NCBI RefSeq assembly: GCF_013141695.1
Contig: NZ_WHNY01000075.1
Coordinates: 744,001 to 808,000 of the forward strand
Direction of reading: 5' to 3'
DNA: 64,000 nucleotides
Source: Paenibacillus plantarum
GTDB taxonomy: Bacteria > Bacillota > Bacilli > Paenibacillales > NBRC-103111
In this document: in pieces, positions 9,604-18,458 of the stretch
Position numbering within the stretch: position 1 is the first letter of the stretch
Layout: each line of letters opens with the position of its first letter
Program-made: the position numbers and the translations under genes
The notes under the pieces: generated by a model
Told to the model about the DNA's origin: nothing
The model's input: only the letters and a program-made list of their open reading frames with translations
The model's database searches: none

Positions 9604-9771
9604 ATGCGGTTGTGCTCACAGGTGTGCGGTGTTGTGTTTAATCCGATTGAAGACGATTATGTAGACGTTTGTGAAGATTGTGAGGCATCGGAGAATGACG
9701 TGGAAGTGGAGCGGGAATCGGTTAGTTTTTATTTGGGAAAATGCGGTCTAATCATTGATTATTTGCTTTAA
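9604..9771 (+). CDS. 55-residue Cys-rich, rubredoxin/zinc-ribbon-like protein
   Basis: ATG at 9604 follows GAGGAGAGA at ideal distance, and the frame encodes 55 residues ending at TAA 9769-9771. It begins MRLCSQVCGVVFNP and has cysteines at 4, 8, 23, 26 and 47, i.e. CxxxCG, then CxxC after a 14-residue acidic loop. This resembles a rubredoxin or zinc ribbon whose first knuckle is CxxxC instead of CxxC. The C-terminal half is acidic, then hydrophobic. It lies between a cre-controlled promoter and an oxidoreductase operon, so a role in redox or metal binding is a reasonable guess. I do not recognise the family. Confidence 0.65.
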   Translation: MRLCSQVCGVVFNPIEDDYVDVCEDCEASENDVEVERESVSFYLGKCGLIIDYLL

Positions 9772-9791
9772 ATGGCTGATTTAAAAAAAGG

Positions 9792-9819
9792 TTGATTACC
9801 AGCCATTTCTTGTTACAAT
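9792..9819 (+). promoter_or_regulatory. Promoter candidate for the 2-oxoacid oxidoreductase genes
   Basis: TTGATT (9792-9797), 16-bp spacer, TACAAT (9814-9819), 65 bases before the start at 9885. The -35 overlaps a hairpin formed by AAATGGCTG (9770-9778) and CAGCCATTT (9800-9808), which could attenuate readthrough from the upstream small gene. Confidence 0.45.
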
Positions 9820-9884
9820 AATAGTAGATTTATTATTCACACTATTCACTCTATATGCAGTTCATTTTTGAAAGGAGACCAAGC

Positions 9885-10895
9885 ATGGTAACTTTACCTA
9901 AATTGAACGATCTCGGATTTTTCGAGATAAGGCTGGAATCCATCGGCGGTCTAGGAGCGAATCTGGCAGGTAAGATGCTGGCTGAAGCAGGAGTCGTTGG
10001 CGTTGGTTTGAACGGTGTCAGTTTCTCATCCTATGGGTCTGAGAAGAAAGGATCGGCAGTAAAAGCACATATTCGATTTTGTGACATGGATACGAAGATT
10101 CGGGATACATCGCCCGTTGAACGACCGCATGTTGTAGGTGTTTTTCATGAGTCTCTTTCCAAAACTGTAAACGTTATCAGTGGCATCTATGAGGATAGTA
10201 CCGTGTTAGTAAATTCAACGAAAACACCTGATGAATTGAAGGAGAAGATGAAGCTCAGGGGAGGAACGATTGCTGTTATTGACGCAATTGGTATCTCGCT
10301 CGAGGAAAAGAATCGTGTAAATATGGCCATGCTGGGTGCCATGTTCCGATTGTGTGATTTTCTGGATCCAGATGTCATGCGAGGTGTGATTAGAAAGTCT
10401 TTAGAGAAGAAATACCCTCTTGCAGTAGCACCAGCATTACGTACATTCGATCGTGGATATAACGAGGTCGTTTTCCAAACGTATGCGCTTCCAGATGGGG
10501 AAACTATGCCAGATTTTGTACGGTATGATACACCAGTTCTGGGCTTTGCCACACAGCCTATTGGGGGAGTCGTTACGAACCCAGGTAATAGTATACTCAA
10601 AGATTTAAGTATTTCCCGTGCTGGGATGATGCCGCATTTCCATGAAGATTCATGTATCCACTGCGCTTCATGCGATAATGTGTGTCCTGACTTTTGTTTT
10701 GTATGGGATGAGCTCCCTGACAAAAAAGGCCGTCCCCAAATGTTCCTGCAAGGCATAGACTATCAATATTGTAAAGGTTGCCTTAAATGTGTACAAGCTT
10801 GTCCAACCGATGCGCTCTCTAGTGAGCGGGAAGAAGATGGTTATGCTGATCTTAATCGCATGCCTCATCGATTCAATCTAGCTATAAACTCTTAG
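9885..10895 (+). CDS. 2-oxoacid:acceptor oxidoreductase, gamma-delta subunit
   Basis: 336 residues from ATG 9885, chosen because AAAGGAGA stands six bases before it. An in-frame ATG at 9855 has no ribosome site. Residues 1-190 are a gamma (catalytic-domain) fold with the glycine-rich GIGG-like segment IGGLGANLAGKML. Residues about 240-320 are a two-cluster ferredoxin delta domain (CIHCASCDNVCPDFC, then CKGCLKCVQACPTDAL). Fusion of gamma and delta matches pyruvate/ketoacid oxidoreductases. The partner alpha-beta fusion starts 34 bases downstream. The ferredoxin domain would pass electrons from the TPP centre to an external acceptor. The substrate is not determined by the sequence. Confidence 0.88.
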   Translation: MVTLPKLNDLGFFEIRLESIGGLGANLAGKMLAEAGVVGVGLNGVSFSSYGSEKKGSAVKAHIRFCDMDTKIRDTSPVERPHVVGVFHESLSKTVNVISGIYEDSTVLVNSTKTPDELKEKMKLRGGTIAVIDAIGISLEEKNRVNMAMLGAMFRLCDFLDPDVMRGVIRKSLEKKYPLAVAPALRTFDRGYNEVVFQTYALPDGETMPDFVRYDTPVLGFATQPIGGVVTNPGNSILKDLSISRAGMMPHFHEDSCIHCASCDNVCPDFCFVWDELPDKKGRPQMFLQGIDYQYCKGCLKCVQACPTDALSSEREEDGYADLNRMPHRFNLAINS

Positions 10896-10929
10896 AGAGT
10901 ATTTATGGGAGAAGGGTGGAACTACACGC

Positions 10930-13233
10930 ATGGCCATTGATATCAAGCAGGAATTTGGGGTAGCGAAAGTCGAACAGCGCATCGTGTATGAATCAGGGAA
11001 TGAGATGGCTGCCTATGCAGCACATCAAATTAATTATCATGTCATGGGATACTTTCCGATCTCACCATCCACGGAAGTAGCTCAGTTTCTAGATCTCATG
11101 AAGTCCAATGGACAGCATGACATTGTATTAATTCCTGCCGACGGTGAACATGGTTCAGCAGGTATATGTTATGGCGCATCAACTGCTGGCGGCCGCGTAT
11201 TTAACGCGACAAGCGCCAACGGTTATTTGTACATGTTGGAACAAATGCCAGTACAATCCGGAACCCGTTTTCCAATGGTTATGAACTTGGTTTGCCGTTC
11301 TGTTTCGGGGCCGCTGAATATTCATGGCGATCATTCCGATCTTTACTATGCTTTGAATACGGGTTGGCCGATTGTGATGTGTCGAGATCCGCAAGCCGTA
11401 TATGATATGAATATTATGGCGCTGAAATTAGCGGAGGATCCTGAGGTGCGTTTGCCAGTTATGGTCGCATCCGATGGTTATTTCACCTCTCACCAAAAGC
11501 GCAGAGTGCAAACCTTCGCACATCGGGCTGATGTGCAGGCATTCGTAGGTGAGAAGCCACAGGGCTTCCCAGATACCTTGGATCGTAATAATCCGATCAC
11601 CGTTGGACCCTATATGAATGAGCCGGATTACATTAATAATTGTTATCAACAGTCGATGGCGATGTATAACGCCGAAGGTGTGTATGACCGTATTCGGCAG
11701 GAATATGCCGAATTGACGGGTCGTGACTATCCGATTCTAGAGCTATATCGGATGGAGGACGCGGAAGTCGCGGTATTCCTGATGAATTCGGCTTCCGAAA
11801 TCATCAAGGATGTCGTCGACCAGCTCCGCGAGAAGGGCATTAAAGCCGGTTCGATCGCACCGAACCTGATCCGACCTTTCCCAGCGAAGCAGATCGCAGA
11901 GGCGCTGAAGAATGTGAAAGCGATCACCGTAGGCGATCGCGCGGATTCCTATGGCGGACATGGCGGCAACATGGTCAATGAAATTAAAGCGGCGCTGTTC
12001 ACGAACGGGAACAGAGACACGCTTGTCATAAGCCGAATCTATGGCTTAGGTGGCAAAGACTTTTATGCCGAGGATGGGCATAATCTGTTCCAATTCGCCA
12101 TTGATGCGATGGAAAGCGGCAAGGTAGATGTGCCTTTCGATTACTACGGCCATACGCCGGGGGATCCTTCGAAAGCACCGAAGCGGGTTTTGACACCAAT
12201 GAAGTATGAGGATTTGAATACAGGTCTGATCACGGTCACGCAAGACGAGAGCACGAGGAAGTTGAATGTACGCATTCCGCCTCTTCGTTCCTTGACCAAA
12301 AAGCCAAAACGGATTGCACCAGGTCATGGCGCTTGTCCTGGCTGTGGGATTTTCTCAGGACTCGAATTGTTCTTCAAAGGGATAGAGGGAGATATTGTCT
12401 CCATTTTCCATACCGGCTGTGCAATGGTTGTAACCACGGGTTATCCGTACTCAGCGCATAAAGCTACTTATATCCACAATCTGTTCCAGAATGGCGCAGC
12501 AACGCTGTCAGGTGTTGTAGAGATGTTCTGGGAGCGGAAGCGTCGCGGAGAACTTGATCATTTGGGATTGAAGGACGATTTCACTTTCGTCATGATTACA
12601 GGCGATGGCGGTATGGATATCGGAATGGGGCCTGCGATTGGGGCTGCTTTACGGAATCATAAAATGATTATTCTTGAGTACGATAATGAAGGATACATGA
12701 ACACAGGTGCACAGTTGTCGTATTCAACTCCGATGGGACATCGGACTTCAACTTCCAATGTCGGGAAGCATCAAGGTGGTAAGGTGTTCCATCATAAGGA
12801 TACAGCGCAAATTATGGCTGCAACTCATATTCCTTATGTATTTACCGGGTCTGAAGCGTATCCGCAAGATCTAGTCAAGAAAGCGGCGAAGGCGCAATGG
12901 TATGCGCAGCATGAGGGGTTAGTGTATGGCAAAATTCTCATTGCTTGCCCGTTGAACTGGCTGTCGGATGACCAAGAGGGCTCCAACATCGTTGGTGCTG
13001 CGGTGGACTCCTGCTTCTTCCCACTTTATGAAGTGGAGCATGGGGTGACTTCGATCACCTATAATCCGGAGGATAAGAGTAAGAAGATTCCGTTATCCGA
13101 TTGGTTGAAAACGATGGGGAAAACGAAACATCTTACGAAACCCGAATATGAAGGTTCACTGAAATCGTTCGAAACGGAAGTTGAACGCCGTTGGAATATG
13201 TTGAAAGCGAAGCATGAGAATGCGTATTTGTAA
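10930..13233 (+). CDS. 2-oxoacid:acceptor oxidoreductase, alpha-beta fusion
   Basis: 767 residues. Residues 1-410 are an alpha subunit (pyrimidine-binding domain I, YFPISPSTEVAQF and PADGEHGSAG) with domain II. After a linker, residues 455-767 are a TPP-binding beta subunit with CPGCGIF and the motif GDGGMDIGMGPA followed by YDNEGYMNTG. With the preceding gamma-delta protein this makes a complete enzyme in two chains. The domain order differs from classical single-chain PFOR. With korAB at the start of the window, the genome has two such systems. It may oxidise pyruvate, a branched-chain or aromatic 2-oxoacid. No decisive clue is visible. Confidence 0.9.
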   Translation: MAIDIKQEFGVAKVEQRIVYESGNEMAAYAAHQINYHVMGYFPISPSTEVAQFLDLMKSNGQHDIVLIPADGEHGSAGICYGASTAGGRVFNATSANGYLYMLEQMPVQSGTRFPMVMNLVCRSVSGPLNIHGDHSDLYYALNTGWPIVMCRDPQAVYDMNIMALKLAEDPEVRLPVMVASDGYFTSHQKRRVQTFAHRADVQAFVGEKPQGFPDTLDRNNPITVGPYMNEPDYINNCYQQSMAMYNAEGVYDRIRQEYAELTGRDYPILELYRMEDAEVAVFLMNSASEIIKDVVDQLREKGIKAGSIAPNLIRPFPAKQIAEALKNVKAITVGDRADSYGGHGGNMVNEIKAALFTNGNRDTLVISRIYGLGGKDFYAEDGHNLFQFAIDAMESGKVDVPFDYYGHTPGDPSKAPKRVLTPMKYEDLNTGLITVTQDESTRKLNVRIPPLRSLTKKPKRIAPGHGACPGCGIFSGLELFFKGIEGDIVSIFHTGCAMVVTTGYPYSAHKATYIHNLFQNGAATLSGVVEMFWERKRRGELDHLGLKDDFTFVMITGDGGMDIGMGPAIGAALRNHKMIILEYDNEGYMNTGAQLSYSTPMGHRTSTSNVGKHQGGKVFHHKDTAQIMAATHIPYVFTGSEAYPQDLVKKAAKAQWYAQHEGLVYGKILIACPLNWLSDDQEGSNIVGAAVDSCFFPLYEVEHGVTSITYNPEDKSKKIPLSDWLKTMGKTKHLTKPEYEGSLKSFETEVERRWNMLKAKHENAYL

Positions 13234-13325
13234 GTTGGCGTAACCGTTATCTAAGAAGCTCGCTTACAAACGGAGGCCCATTCCCCTCGTGGTGAATGGG
13301 TCTTCCTCATTAGGAGGGAAGAAAT

Positions 13326-13622
13326 ATGCCTTATGTGCTGCAGCAGAAAGATTCTGAGCAAATTTATACGACTACGCTGGTTAACCATTATGGTCTCGCT
13401 TACTATGGTGTGAAATTCTGGAATGAGCAAGAGGAAGCGAATAAGCATGCTATAGCCTTTTTAGAATCCCAAGCCGTTCAAGATCCAAGCAGTTGGCAAG
13501 TGATTGAATTGGAAGAAAACGAGATGAAAATAGGGAACGTAAAACTCAAAAACTCCCCGCAATGGCGGTTGTTTTGGTCTTCTCTTACACGAAAAGCGGA
13601 AGCTCGGAAATTGGAAAATTAA
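13326..13622 (+). CDS. Conserved-looking hypothetical protein, 98 residues
   Basis: ATG 13326 lies behind AGGAGGGAAG, a strong ribosome site, and the product is 98 residues with no signal peptide or membrane segment. It is rich in aromatic and charged residues (LVNHYGLAYYGVKFWNEQEEANKH) and ends with a basic stretch. A short hairpin (GCCCATTC/GAATGGGT near 13276-13305) lies before it without a T tract, so readthrough from the oxidoreductase operon is possible. I do not recognise a family. Confidence 0.72.
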   Translation: MPYVLQQKDSEQIYTTTLVNHYGLAYYGVKFWNEQEEANKHAIAFLESQAVQDPSSWQVIELEENEMKIGNVKLKNSPQWRLFWSSLTRKAEARKLEN

Positions 13623-13686
13623 ACCTAGCCGTCAATAGGCTAATCGCCACGCATACGATCGCAATAATCGCTACCATTCACCTATA

Positions 13687-13714
13687 TTCGCAGATTACCC
13701 CCTCAAACTATAAT
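13687..13714 (+). promoter_or_regulatory. Promoter candidate for the SH3b-NlpC/P60 gene
   Basis: TTCGCA (13687-13692), 16-bp spacer, TATAAT (13709-13714), about 50 bases before the start at 13763. Confidence 0.5.
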
Positions 13715-13762
13715 AAGGATACGAATGAAAATTTTAACATCAAGAGGATGGAGGGTACGACG

Positions 13763-14722
13763 ATGAATAAGTTGACAATGGTTATCGCGGTATTGATGGT
13801 ATCATTTATAGCTCTACTTCCCAAAGATACGCAAGCGGAAGAAGTTGTCGGGACGAAAGCTCAAATTGTAGCTGGTGTAAGCTTTCGAGATCAACCAAGT
13901 ACGTCTAGTAATGTCAAACGTATGTTGAAAGCCAATGAAGTGGTCACGGTAACAGACTATACGACGACGAATTGGTTTCAAATTAAGGATGCACAAGGTG
14001 TTAGTGGTTACGTATCGACAAACAGTAAATACATATCGATTGTGAGCAATGCACAGATCATTTATGGCGTTAATTTCCGTACGTTGCCATCATCAGACGC
14101 AAGTTCAGGTTCGAAGGTGATTCGAATGCTGAGCAAAGGGGAAGAAGTTCTTGTCACTGATAAAGTGAATGATAGCTGGTATAAAGTCAAAGATGCTAGT
14201 GGTGTCAGTGGCTATATGAGCTCTAGTTCCAAATACATAACAGCGGATTTCTCCGTTATCAAACCTAATATGCCAGTAGCGGATGAAATTGAAGCTGTGA
14301 TTGATGCGGGAGAAGTCTACTTAGGGACTCCTTATGAATTTGGTTCCGAACGGAATAATCCCACTACATTCGACTGTTCTGATTTTGTGCAAACGATGTA
14401 CTGGGATGCTCTCCGTCTTTCCTTGCCAAGTGATTCTGCTGCACAAGGCAGCTATGTGAGATCCTTGGGATCTATTGTGAAGGATTGGACGAAGTTAAAA
14501 CGCGGGGATCTTTTATTTTTCAGCAGCTATAAAGGTTCCAAAGCTTCTGATTACGATGGTATTAATGTATTGACAGAGCCGATTACCCATGTTGGTATAT
14601 ACTTAGGCAACGGCCAAATGCTGCACACCTATTCCGTTGAATCCGGCGGCGTTCGTGTGGATACCATTGATGGCAAGCAGTGGGAAAATCGATTTTTGTA
14701 CGGTGGACCTGTTTTAAAATAA
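13763..14722 (+). CDS. Secreted SH3b-SH3b-NlpC/P60 peptidoglycan endopeptidase
   Basis: 319 residues from ATG 13763 (GGAGGG seven bases upstream). The open frame continues 67 codons further up, but that part overlaps the previous gene and lacks a start signal. A signal peptide (MNKLTMVIAVLMVSFIALL, cleavage near QAEE) is followed by two bacterial SH3 domains (about 32-95 and 100-165) and an NlpC/P60 catalytic domain. The catalytic Cys is C205 in FDCSDFVQ and the His is H276 in THVGIYLG. Such enzymes cut the D-Glu-diamino acid bond of peptidoglycan stem peptides. Expected location is the cell wall. Confidence 0.92.
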   Translation: MNKLTMVIAVLMVSFIALLPKDTQAEEVVGTKAQIVAGVSFRDQPSTSSNVKRMLKANEVVTVTDYTTTNWFQIKDAQGVSGYVSTNSKYISIVSNAQIIYGVNFRTLPSSDASSGSKVIRMLSKGEEVLVTDKVNDSWYKVKDASGVSGYMSSSSKYITADFSVIKPNMPVADEIEAVIDAGEVYLGTPYEFGSERNNPTTFDCSDFVQTMYWDALRLSLPSDSAAQGSYVRSLGSIVKDWTKLKRGDLLFFSSYKGSKASDYDGINVLTEPITHVGIYLGNGQMLHTYSVESGGVRVDTIDGKQWENRFLYGGPVLK

Positions 14723-14766
14723 GAAGATGGTTCGAACAGGCAAGGTTTGCCATATACTATAGAAGA

Positions 14767-14797
14767 GGCGGGTGCTGCCTTGAGCATCCGCCTTTTT
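14767..14797 (+). terminator. Terminator of the SH3b-NlpC/P60 gene
   Basis: 10-bp stem GGCGGGTGCT/AGCATCCGCC with one G-U pair, a 6-nt loop and a T5 tract. Confidence 0.88.
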
Positions 14798-14806
14798 CTT
14801 TAGTCT

Positions 14807-15424
14807 ATGGAGAAAGGGAGAGCCTTATCTTTGAAACCTTCGGCGACGAACCAACCACTGGAATTTAGGAACACAACGGAAAGAGGACTTAACCTGGATA
14901 CCGTGCACGAGCGTATTCTTCATTTCATGCGTCTTGACCCCGTGGCAACCTACAAATTCATTATAGGGACGGATTGTCAGGTACACACAGGTCATACGAA
15001 ATTCATTACCGGCGTAGTGATCCAGCGGCTAGGGAAAGGAGCGTGGGCATGTTATCGTCAAGTCATCGTACCAAGAGCGCTTCACTCCATCAAAGAAAAG
15101 CTTTCGATGGAAACGACACTAAGTGAAGAGATTGCGATGTATTTCGACGAAAACAAGCGATTAGATATGGAAAATATTATTCTTCCTCATCTGTATCAAG
15201 GTGCCACTTTCGATATGTTCATTCATATTGATGCGGGAGATGATGAGAATAGAAATCGGACGGCCAAATTCGTCCAAGAAATGGTGAGACGGGTGGAATC
15301 TGTCGGTATGGTTCCGGTCATTAAACCCGATTGTTATGTTGCATCCGCCTATGCGAATCGCTTCTCCAAGAAACCATATCGACCCCTTTATGAAGATAAT
15401 GAGGTGTTCGATGGCAGTTTATAA
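14807..15424 (+). CDS. ykuK: YkuK-family (DUF458) RNase H-like protein
   Basis: 205 residues as drawn. The segment YKFIIGTDCQVHTGHTKF with following ITGVVIQRLGKGAWACYR is the hallmark of the YkuK/DUF458 family, predicted to have an RNase H-like fold. Acidic residues at IGTD, HIDAGDDENR and KPDCYVAS could form its metal site. The ATG at 14807 has no ribosome site. A TTG at 14831 stands 10 bases after AAGGGAG and may be the real start, giving 197 residues. Function in the cell is unknown, and B. subtilis YkuK is of unknown role. Monocistronic between two terminators. Confidence 0.83.
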   Translation: MEKGRALSLKPSATNQPLEFRNTTERGLNLDTVHERILHFMRLDPVATYKFIIGTDCQVHTGHTKFITGVVIQRLGKGAWACYRQVIVPRALHSIKEKLSMETTLSEEIAMYFDENKRLDMENIILPHLYQGATFDMFIHIDAGDDENRNRTAKFVQEMVRRVESVGMVPVIKPDCYVASAYANRFSKKPYRPLYEDNEVFDGSL

Positions 15425-15435
15425 GCTGAGGAAGG

Positions 15436-15488
15436 AACCGTTAGCTCGAATGGTCAAAGTGATCTTGGGAGCTAACGGTTTTGCTTTT
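15436..15488 (+). terminator. Terminator of the ykuK-like gene
   Basis: 12-bp stem AACCGTTAGCTC/GAGCTAACGGTT with a 21-nt loop, followed by TTGCTTTT. Confidence 0.8.
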
Positions 15489-15587
15489 AAGGCAAGGGTA
15501 TGATGTGTTTCTATTTAAAAAAAAGGGTTTCCGAGTATGCTTAGCGAAGTATTGCTGAATGATGTTTGTAACATTAGGGGGGACTCC

Positions 15588-16094
15588 ATGAGCAAAACGT
15601 TTATTATCGAAGCGGTGATGTTAGCCGTGCATGGCCAGCTCATGCTGCCATCAAAACCTGTGACTTATTTGATACCTTATACGACCATTCAAGAATTATA
15701 TGAACTGCATAGCAGCCCCGAACCTATTATGTTAGAACAAGAAGATGATGGCTTTGTCAAACAAATGATCGGTGAGCTCATTGCATTTTTCGAGGAATCT
15801 TTTAATAAGAAAAAAATAGAAAAGGCTTTGTCCATACCATGGGGAAAAAGCCCACCGCTACCAATAAATGAGCATGTGACATTGAAAATAGTGTATGCGA
15901 TAGATAATGAAGCCTATGGTGATCAATTTGATCCTATCGAAACGGAATTAATTTTGACAGCTTTGAAAGAACAAGCTGTATTATTAACGGATCAATTCGA
16001 TTTTATTGAGCGATTAGTGGAATTTGCCATACCTGTTGAGGCATTCGATGTAGAGGATTTTGAATTCGCGGTAGAAGGCGACAACCAAGTATAA
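15588..16094 (+). CDS. Hypothetical protein, 168 residues
   Basis: Start ATG 15588 chosen because AGGGGGG precedes it. An upstream in-frame ATG at 15537 has no ribosome site. The protein begins MSKTFIIEAVMLAVHGQLM and is strongly acidic in its last third, with no signal peptide or convincing membrane helix. It lies 24 bases ahead of an APH-like kinase and is probably co-transcribed with it. I do not recognise a domain. Confidence 0.72.
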   Translation: MSKTFIIEAVMLAVHGQLMLPSKPVTYLIPYTTIQELYELHSSPEPIMLEQEDDGFVKQMIGELIAFFEESFNKKKIEKALSIPWGKSPPLPINEHVTLKIVYAIDNEAYGDQFDPIETELILTALKEQAVLLTDQFDFIERLVEFAIPVEAFDVEDFEFAVEGDNQV

Positions 16095-16118
16095 GAAGAG
16101 GAGCTGGGTCAGGGTATT

Positions 16119-17150
16119 ATGCGAGTTATTGAAAAAGAGGAACAATTAGCATTACTCCCAGCTAATTGGTTCGGGGCTCAAACATGGACGCTTCGTGTTG
16201 GTGCAGGCGGGATGAATAATACAACACGATTCGTTGAGGTTGAGGATCGTACATATGTTCTACGACTGTATGAGACACATCGTGACCGGGACAAAATTAA
16301 GTTTGAGCATAATGTATTGCTTCGTTTAGCTGAAATGAAAGAAGAGCTTCCTTTCGAAATTCCGATGCCACTAGAGTTGCCAACTGGGGGAACCGTGGTA
16401 ACGTTAGCGGATGACGATCAAGATGGGAAGCTTGCTGCTTTATTTACTTTTACAGAAGGTCATAATCCAATTGAATTAAGTCTAAGCCAACTGCAAGAGA
16501 TGGGGAAAGCAGCAGGACAATTATCTGCTTCCTTAGCCAAGATCTCAATAGGAGATAAACCGGAGTACGCTCCTTACTATGAAATAGAACATATTCATCC
16601 TAGCTGTAAGCCAGATGCGATTCGAGCGTTCGCACTGCAACCGCCAGAACCTTTCATCGCACAGCAGGAAGAACTTGCTTATATATTTAATCGCTATATG
16701 GCCTTGTACAGCGCTATACCAACGATTCGTCAGCTTCCTCATCAACTCGTTCATGGTGATATTAACGGTTCCAACATGCTGGTGGATGACGATGGACGGT
16801 TTGTGGCCATTCTTGATTTTGAATTTGTAACAATCGATGCGAGGGTTATGGAACTTGCCGTTTGTTTATCTGATCTCATTGATCCGATGCTTCCCGAGGA
16901 TAGTCTCAGAAGGAAAAGCAAAGCGTTCTATGACGGTTTCTGTCAATTTGTCCAATTAACACAAGAAGAAATCAAGATATTACCTTTGTTAATCGAGCTT
17001 CGGAGGTTAGATGTTTTCATTCATTTCCTCGGGCGATACTTGGACGGGGTAGATCCACAAGGTGTGTTGGTCGATATTATAGGCAATACCTATGAGAAAA
17101 CGAAATGGCTCCAAGAGCATAATACTTTGTTGCGATTCGATCCGAATTAA
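16119..17150 (+). CDS. APH/homoserine kinase II-like phosphotransferase
   Basis: 343 residues with the aminoglycoside phosphotransferase/ThrB-II kinase fold. The N-lobe ends in TYVLRLYETH (ATP lysine replaced by Arg in the VLRLYE strand). The catalytic loop is VHGDINGSNML (HGD near residue 212) and the metal-binding DFE equivalent is ILDFEFV. The family includes homoserine kinase, SrkA and antibiotic kinases, and nothing here fixes the substrate. No threonine biosynthesis genes are nearby. Follows the 168-residue unknown gene in the same unit and ends at a strong terminator. Confidence 0.82.
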   Translation: MRVIEKEEQLALLPANWFGAQTWTLRVGAGGMNNTTRFVEVEDRTYVLRLYETHRDRDKIKFEHNVLLRLAEMKEELPFEIPMPLELPTGGTVVTLADDDQDGKLAALFTFTEGHNPIELSLSQLQEMGKAAGQLSASLAKISIGDKPEYAPYYEIEHIHPSCKPDAIRAFALQPPEPFIAQQEELAYIFNRYMALYSAIPTIRQLPHQLVHGDINGSNMLVDDDGRFVAILDFEFVTIDARVMELAVCLSDLIDPMLPEDSLRRKSKAFYDGFCQFVQLTQEEIKILPLLIELRRLDVFIHFLGRYLDGVDPQGVLVDIIGNTYEKTKWLQEHNTLLRFDPN

Positions 17151-17159
17151 TCACTAAAG

Positions 17160-17200
17160 CGTGCCATACTAACCTCGAGGTTAGTAAGACACGTTTTTTT
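17160..17200 (+). terminator. Terminator of the APH-like kinase gene
   Basis: Self-complementary core TACTAACC-TC-GAGGTTAGTA (17167-17186) extended by CGTG/CACG, followed by T7. Confidence 0.88.
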
Positions 17201-17331
17201 CAGTTCTTTTTTTGTTGATAGGCTTGAACTATACTGGTACATAGGAAGCAGGATATTTGTGAAAACTTTAGTGAATACATAGGTTTCTTGCCTAATAACA
17301 ATGTTACTTAGAAATATGAAGGAGGACTATC

Positions 17332-18321
17332 ATGGTCTATCAAGCAAGTTCAACACGCTATGCTGAAATGAAATATAATCGCTCTGGGAAATCGGGGCTT
17401 AAGCTTCCAGCTATTTCTCTTGGCATGTGGCATAATTTCGGAGGGTTAGATTACCATGAGAACGGAAGAGCTATGCTGCTTCGTTCATTTGATTTGGGGA
17501 TTACACATTTTGACTTAGCGAATAACTATGGGCCGCCGCCAGGATCAGCAGAGGAATTGATGGGGCGTGTACTTAAAAGTGACCTCGGGGCTTATCGCGA
17601 TGAAATCATCATCTCGACTAAATCGGGTTACCACATGTGGGAAGGTCCTTATGGTGAGTGGGGATCCAAGAAAAACATGGTGTCGAGCTTAGATCAAAGT
17701 TTGAAAAGAATGGGCCTAGATTATGTCGATATTTTCTATTCTCACCGTCCAGATCCGAACACGCCGTTCGAAGAAACAATGGCAACCTTGGATTTAATCG
17801 TACGTCAAGGTAAGGCGCTCTATGTTGGACTTTCTAATTATACGGCTGAGCAAACCAAAGAAGCTGCTTCCATTCTTAAAGGTTTAGGTACTCCGCTACT
17901 TATCCACCAACCATCTTACAGTATGATGAATCGCTGGATCGAGGATGGCTTACAAGATGTGCTGGATGATTTCGGTGTTGGTAGTATCGCATTCTGCCCG
18001 CTTGCTCAAGGCTTGTTAACGAATAAATACGTGAACGGGATTCCTGCTGATTCGAGGGCTGGCGGCAAGAGTCAATTCTTGAAAGAAAAAGACATCACAG
18101 AAGAAAAGCTCAACCAAATTATTCAACTGAACGAATTGGCGAGCTCTCGTGGTCAAAGCTTAGCACAGATGTCGCTGGCTTGGGTACTTCGCGGCGAACG
18201 TGTTACTTCTGCATTGATTGGTGCAAGCCGCGTATCGCAAATTGAAGAGAATGTTGCCGCACTTAAAAATCTGGCGTTTGCTCCAGAGGAATTGGCAGCG
18301 ATTGAAAAAATCTTGAAGTAG
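17332..18321 (+). CDS. yghZ: Aldo/keto reductase, YghZ (L-glyceraldehyde 3-phosphate reductase) type
   Basis: 329 residues of the AKR14/YghZ group. The N-terminus KYNRSGKSGLKLPAISLGMW and HFDLANNYGPPPGSAEE are typical of this group. The catalytic tetrad is D and Y in that segment, K in STKSGYHMW and H in YSHRPDP. The NADPH-binding end is SALIGASRVSQIEENV. E. coli YghZ reduces L-glyceraldehyde 3-phosphate and detoxifies methylglyoxal. Strong ribosome site GAAGGAGG at 17321. Single-gene unit with its own terminator. Confidence 0.92.
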   Translation: MVYQASSTRYAEMKYNRSGKSGLKLPAISLGMWHNFGGLDYHENGRAMLLRSFDLGITHFDLANNYGPPPGSAEELMGRVLKSDLGAYRDEIIISTKSGYHMWEGPYGEWGSKKNMVSSLDQSLKRMGLDYVDIFYSHRPDPNTPFEETMATLDLIVRQGKALYVGLSNYTAEQTKEAASILKGLGTPLLIHQPSYSMMNRWIEDGLQDVLDDFGVGSIAFCPLAQGLLTNKYVNGIPADSRAGGKSQFLKEKDITEEKLNQIIQLNELASSRGQSLAQMSLAWVLRGERVTSALIGASRVSQIEENVAALKNLAFAPEELAAIEKILK

Positions 18322-18345
18322 AAGCAAAGTTGAATAATAATAGCT

Positions 18346-18388
18346 AAACAAACCATGGGGGAGTGATCCCCTATGGTTTGTTTTATTT
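18346..18388 (+). terminator. Terminator of the aldo/keto reductase gene
   Basis: Stem AAACAAACCAT and GGGGA with TCCCC and ATGGTTTGTTT, one bulged T, then TTTATTT. Confidence 0.85.
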
Positions 18389-18458
18389 CAGGCTCAGCAA
18401 CTTTTCATGAGGTTTCATCGTTAAGAAACTGTAACTACATGAATTAAAGGAGACTACC

